In this document: piece by piece, positions 5,825 to 6,268 of the stretch
Numbering within the stretch: position 1 is the stretch's first letter
How the letters are laid out: every line of letters starts with the position of its first letter
Assembly: GCA_946575275.1 (NCBI GenBank)
Contig: CAMNZV010000106.1
Location: 1-6,268 of the forward strand
Direction of reading: 5' to 3'
DNA: 6,268 bases
Source: an uncultured Clostridium sp.
GTDB taxonomy: Bacteria > Bacillota > Clostridia > Clostridiales > Clostridiaceae
Program-made: the position numbers and the translations under genes
The notes under the pieces: generated by a model
Told to the model about the DNA's origin: nothing
Seen by the model: only the letters and a program-made list of their open reading frames with translations
Database searches by the model: none

Positions 5825-6268
5825 TTAATTCTTTGGTAGATAAATATATATCTTAAACATATCACCTTCTCGTTTGATTTCTACATTTCCTTGATGAAGT
5901 TCCATTATACTCTTAGTTATTGCAAGACCTAATCCAGAACCATCTATATTGGAGTTCCTCGATTTATCACCTCTAACAAATTTTTCAAAAATATCCTCAT
6001 CATCAAATTCCATTTTATAATTTGATATATTTTTAAAGGCTAAACGAACATATTCTACTTTATCTTTAATTTCAACATATATTCTTGTTTTCTCAAGAGA
6101 ATACTTCAACGCATTTATTACTATGTTTTCAATTGCTCTCGATATTAATTTCCCATCTAAAGACATGTTAATTTCTTCATGTTCTGATTCTACATTAAAT
6201 TCAACATTTTTATCCTCATATAAAAATGAATATTCACCTATTGATTGTTATATTAATGAAACTATATC
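5825..6268 (-). pseudogene. Sensor histidine kinase, C-terminal part, interrupted by an in-frame stop
   Basis: The 3' end of a two-component sensor kinase gene, cut by the window edge. The HATPase_c domain is clear: N box RAIENIVINALKYS, an F-box-like IFEKFVRGDKSRNS, and the G2 loop GSGLGLAI (around 5941-5924), with a standard end (IYIYLP). This is VanS-like kinase style, in which the first glycine box is replaced by an NIS-type segment. Upstream of the ATG at 6166 the same frame still reads as kinase linker (QSIGEYSFLYEDKNVEF) back to TAA at 6248-6250. Before it DIVSLI continues the usual pattern of the DHp-ATPase linker, so the stop appears to sit where a Lys or similar codon is expected. 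ATG 6166 has no good ribosome site and would begin inside the domain, so it is not a real gene start. The phospho-His region lies outside the window. A sequencing error or a short relic are alternatives. Confidence 0.75.

Overview
The window is very AT-rich, and its protein families and strong AGGAGG-type ribosome sites point to a low-GC Gram-positive bacterium, most likely a Clostridium-like Firmicute. This comes from composition and protein character; no species is assigned. All recognisable genes lie on the minus strand, so the window reads biologically from right to left.

From the right edge, a sensor histidine kinase gene enters the window. Only its end is present, covering the last part of the DHp-to-ATPase linker and the HATPase_c domain. 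An in-frame TAA at 6248-6250 interrupts a reading frame whose kinase-like sequence continues on both sides, so it looks like a nonsense-broken pseudogene. A short intergenic region follows, carrying a good sigma-A promoter (TTTACA-17-TACAAT) and two NrdR boxes spaced 30 bp apart. This drives a two-gene operon for class I ribonucleotide reductase, nrdA (alpha, catalytic) then nrdB (beta, metal/tyrosyl radical), with a 20-base gap. All key catalytic and metal-binding residues are present. The operator covers the furthest-upstream GTG start of nrdA, and a Shine-Dalgarno lies just after it, so the true start is probably the TTG at 5666. The protein lacks the beta-hairpin of the ATP cone, which suggests altered overall allosteric control.

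Next is a stand-alone ptsI (enzyme I of the sugar phosphotransferase system) with its own extended -10 promoter, a TGACGAA direct repeat between the promoter elements, and a strong intrinsic terminator. ptsH is not adjacent.

At the left is the accessory part: a small secreted protein of the lactococcin 972 bacteriocin family with a Sec signal peptide. It has its own promoter, a 13-bp perfect inverted repeat over the -10 and start region, and a duplicated promoter-like element upstream. After the gene, a perfect 15-bp hairpin without a T tract is followed within 4 bases by an AGGAGG ribosome site at the window edge. Another gene therefore starts at or just past position 1. In known lactococcin 972 loci the following genes encode a multi-pass membrane protein and an ABC ATPase, so this is probably the first gene of such an operon.

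The metabolic genes (nrdAB, ptsI) are ordinary. The parts most worth a second look are the bacteriocin locus with its control elements and the interrupted kinase.
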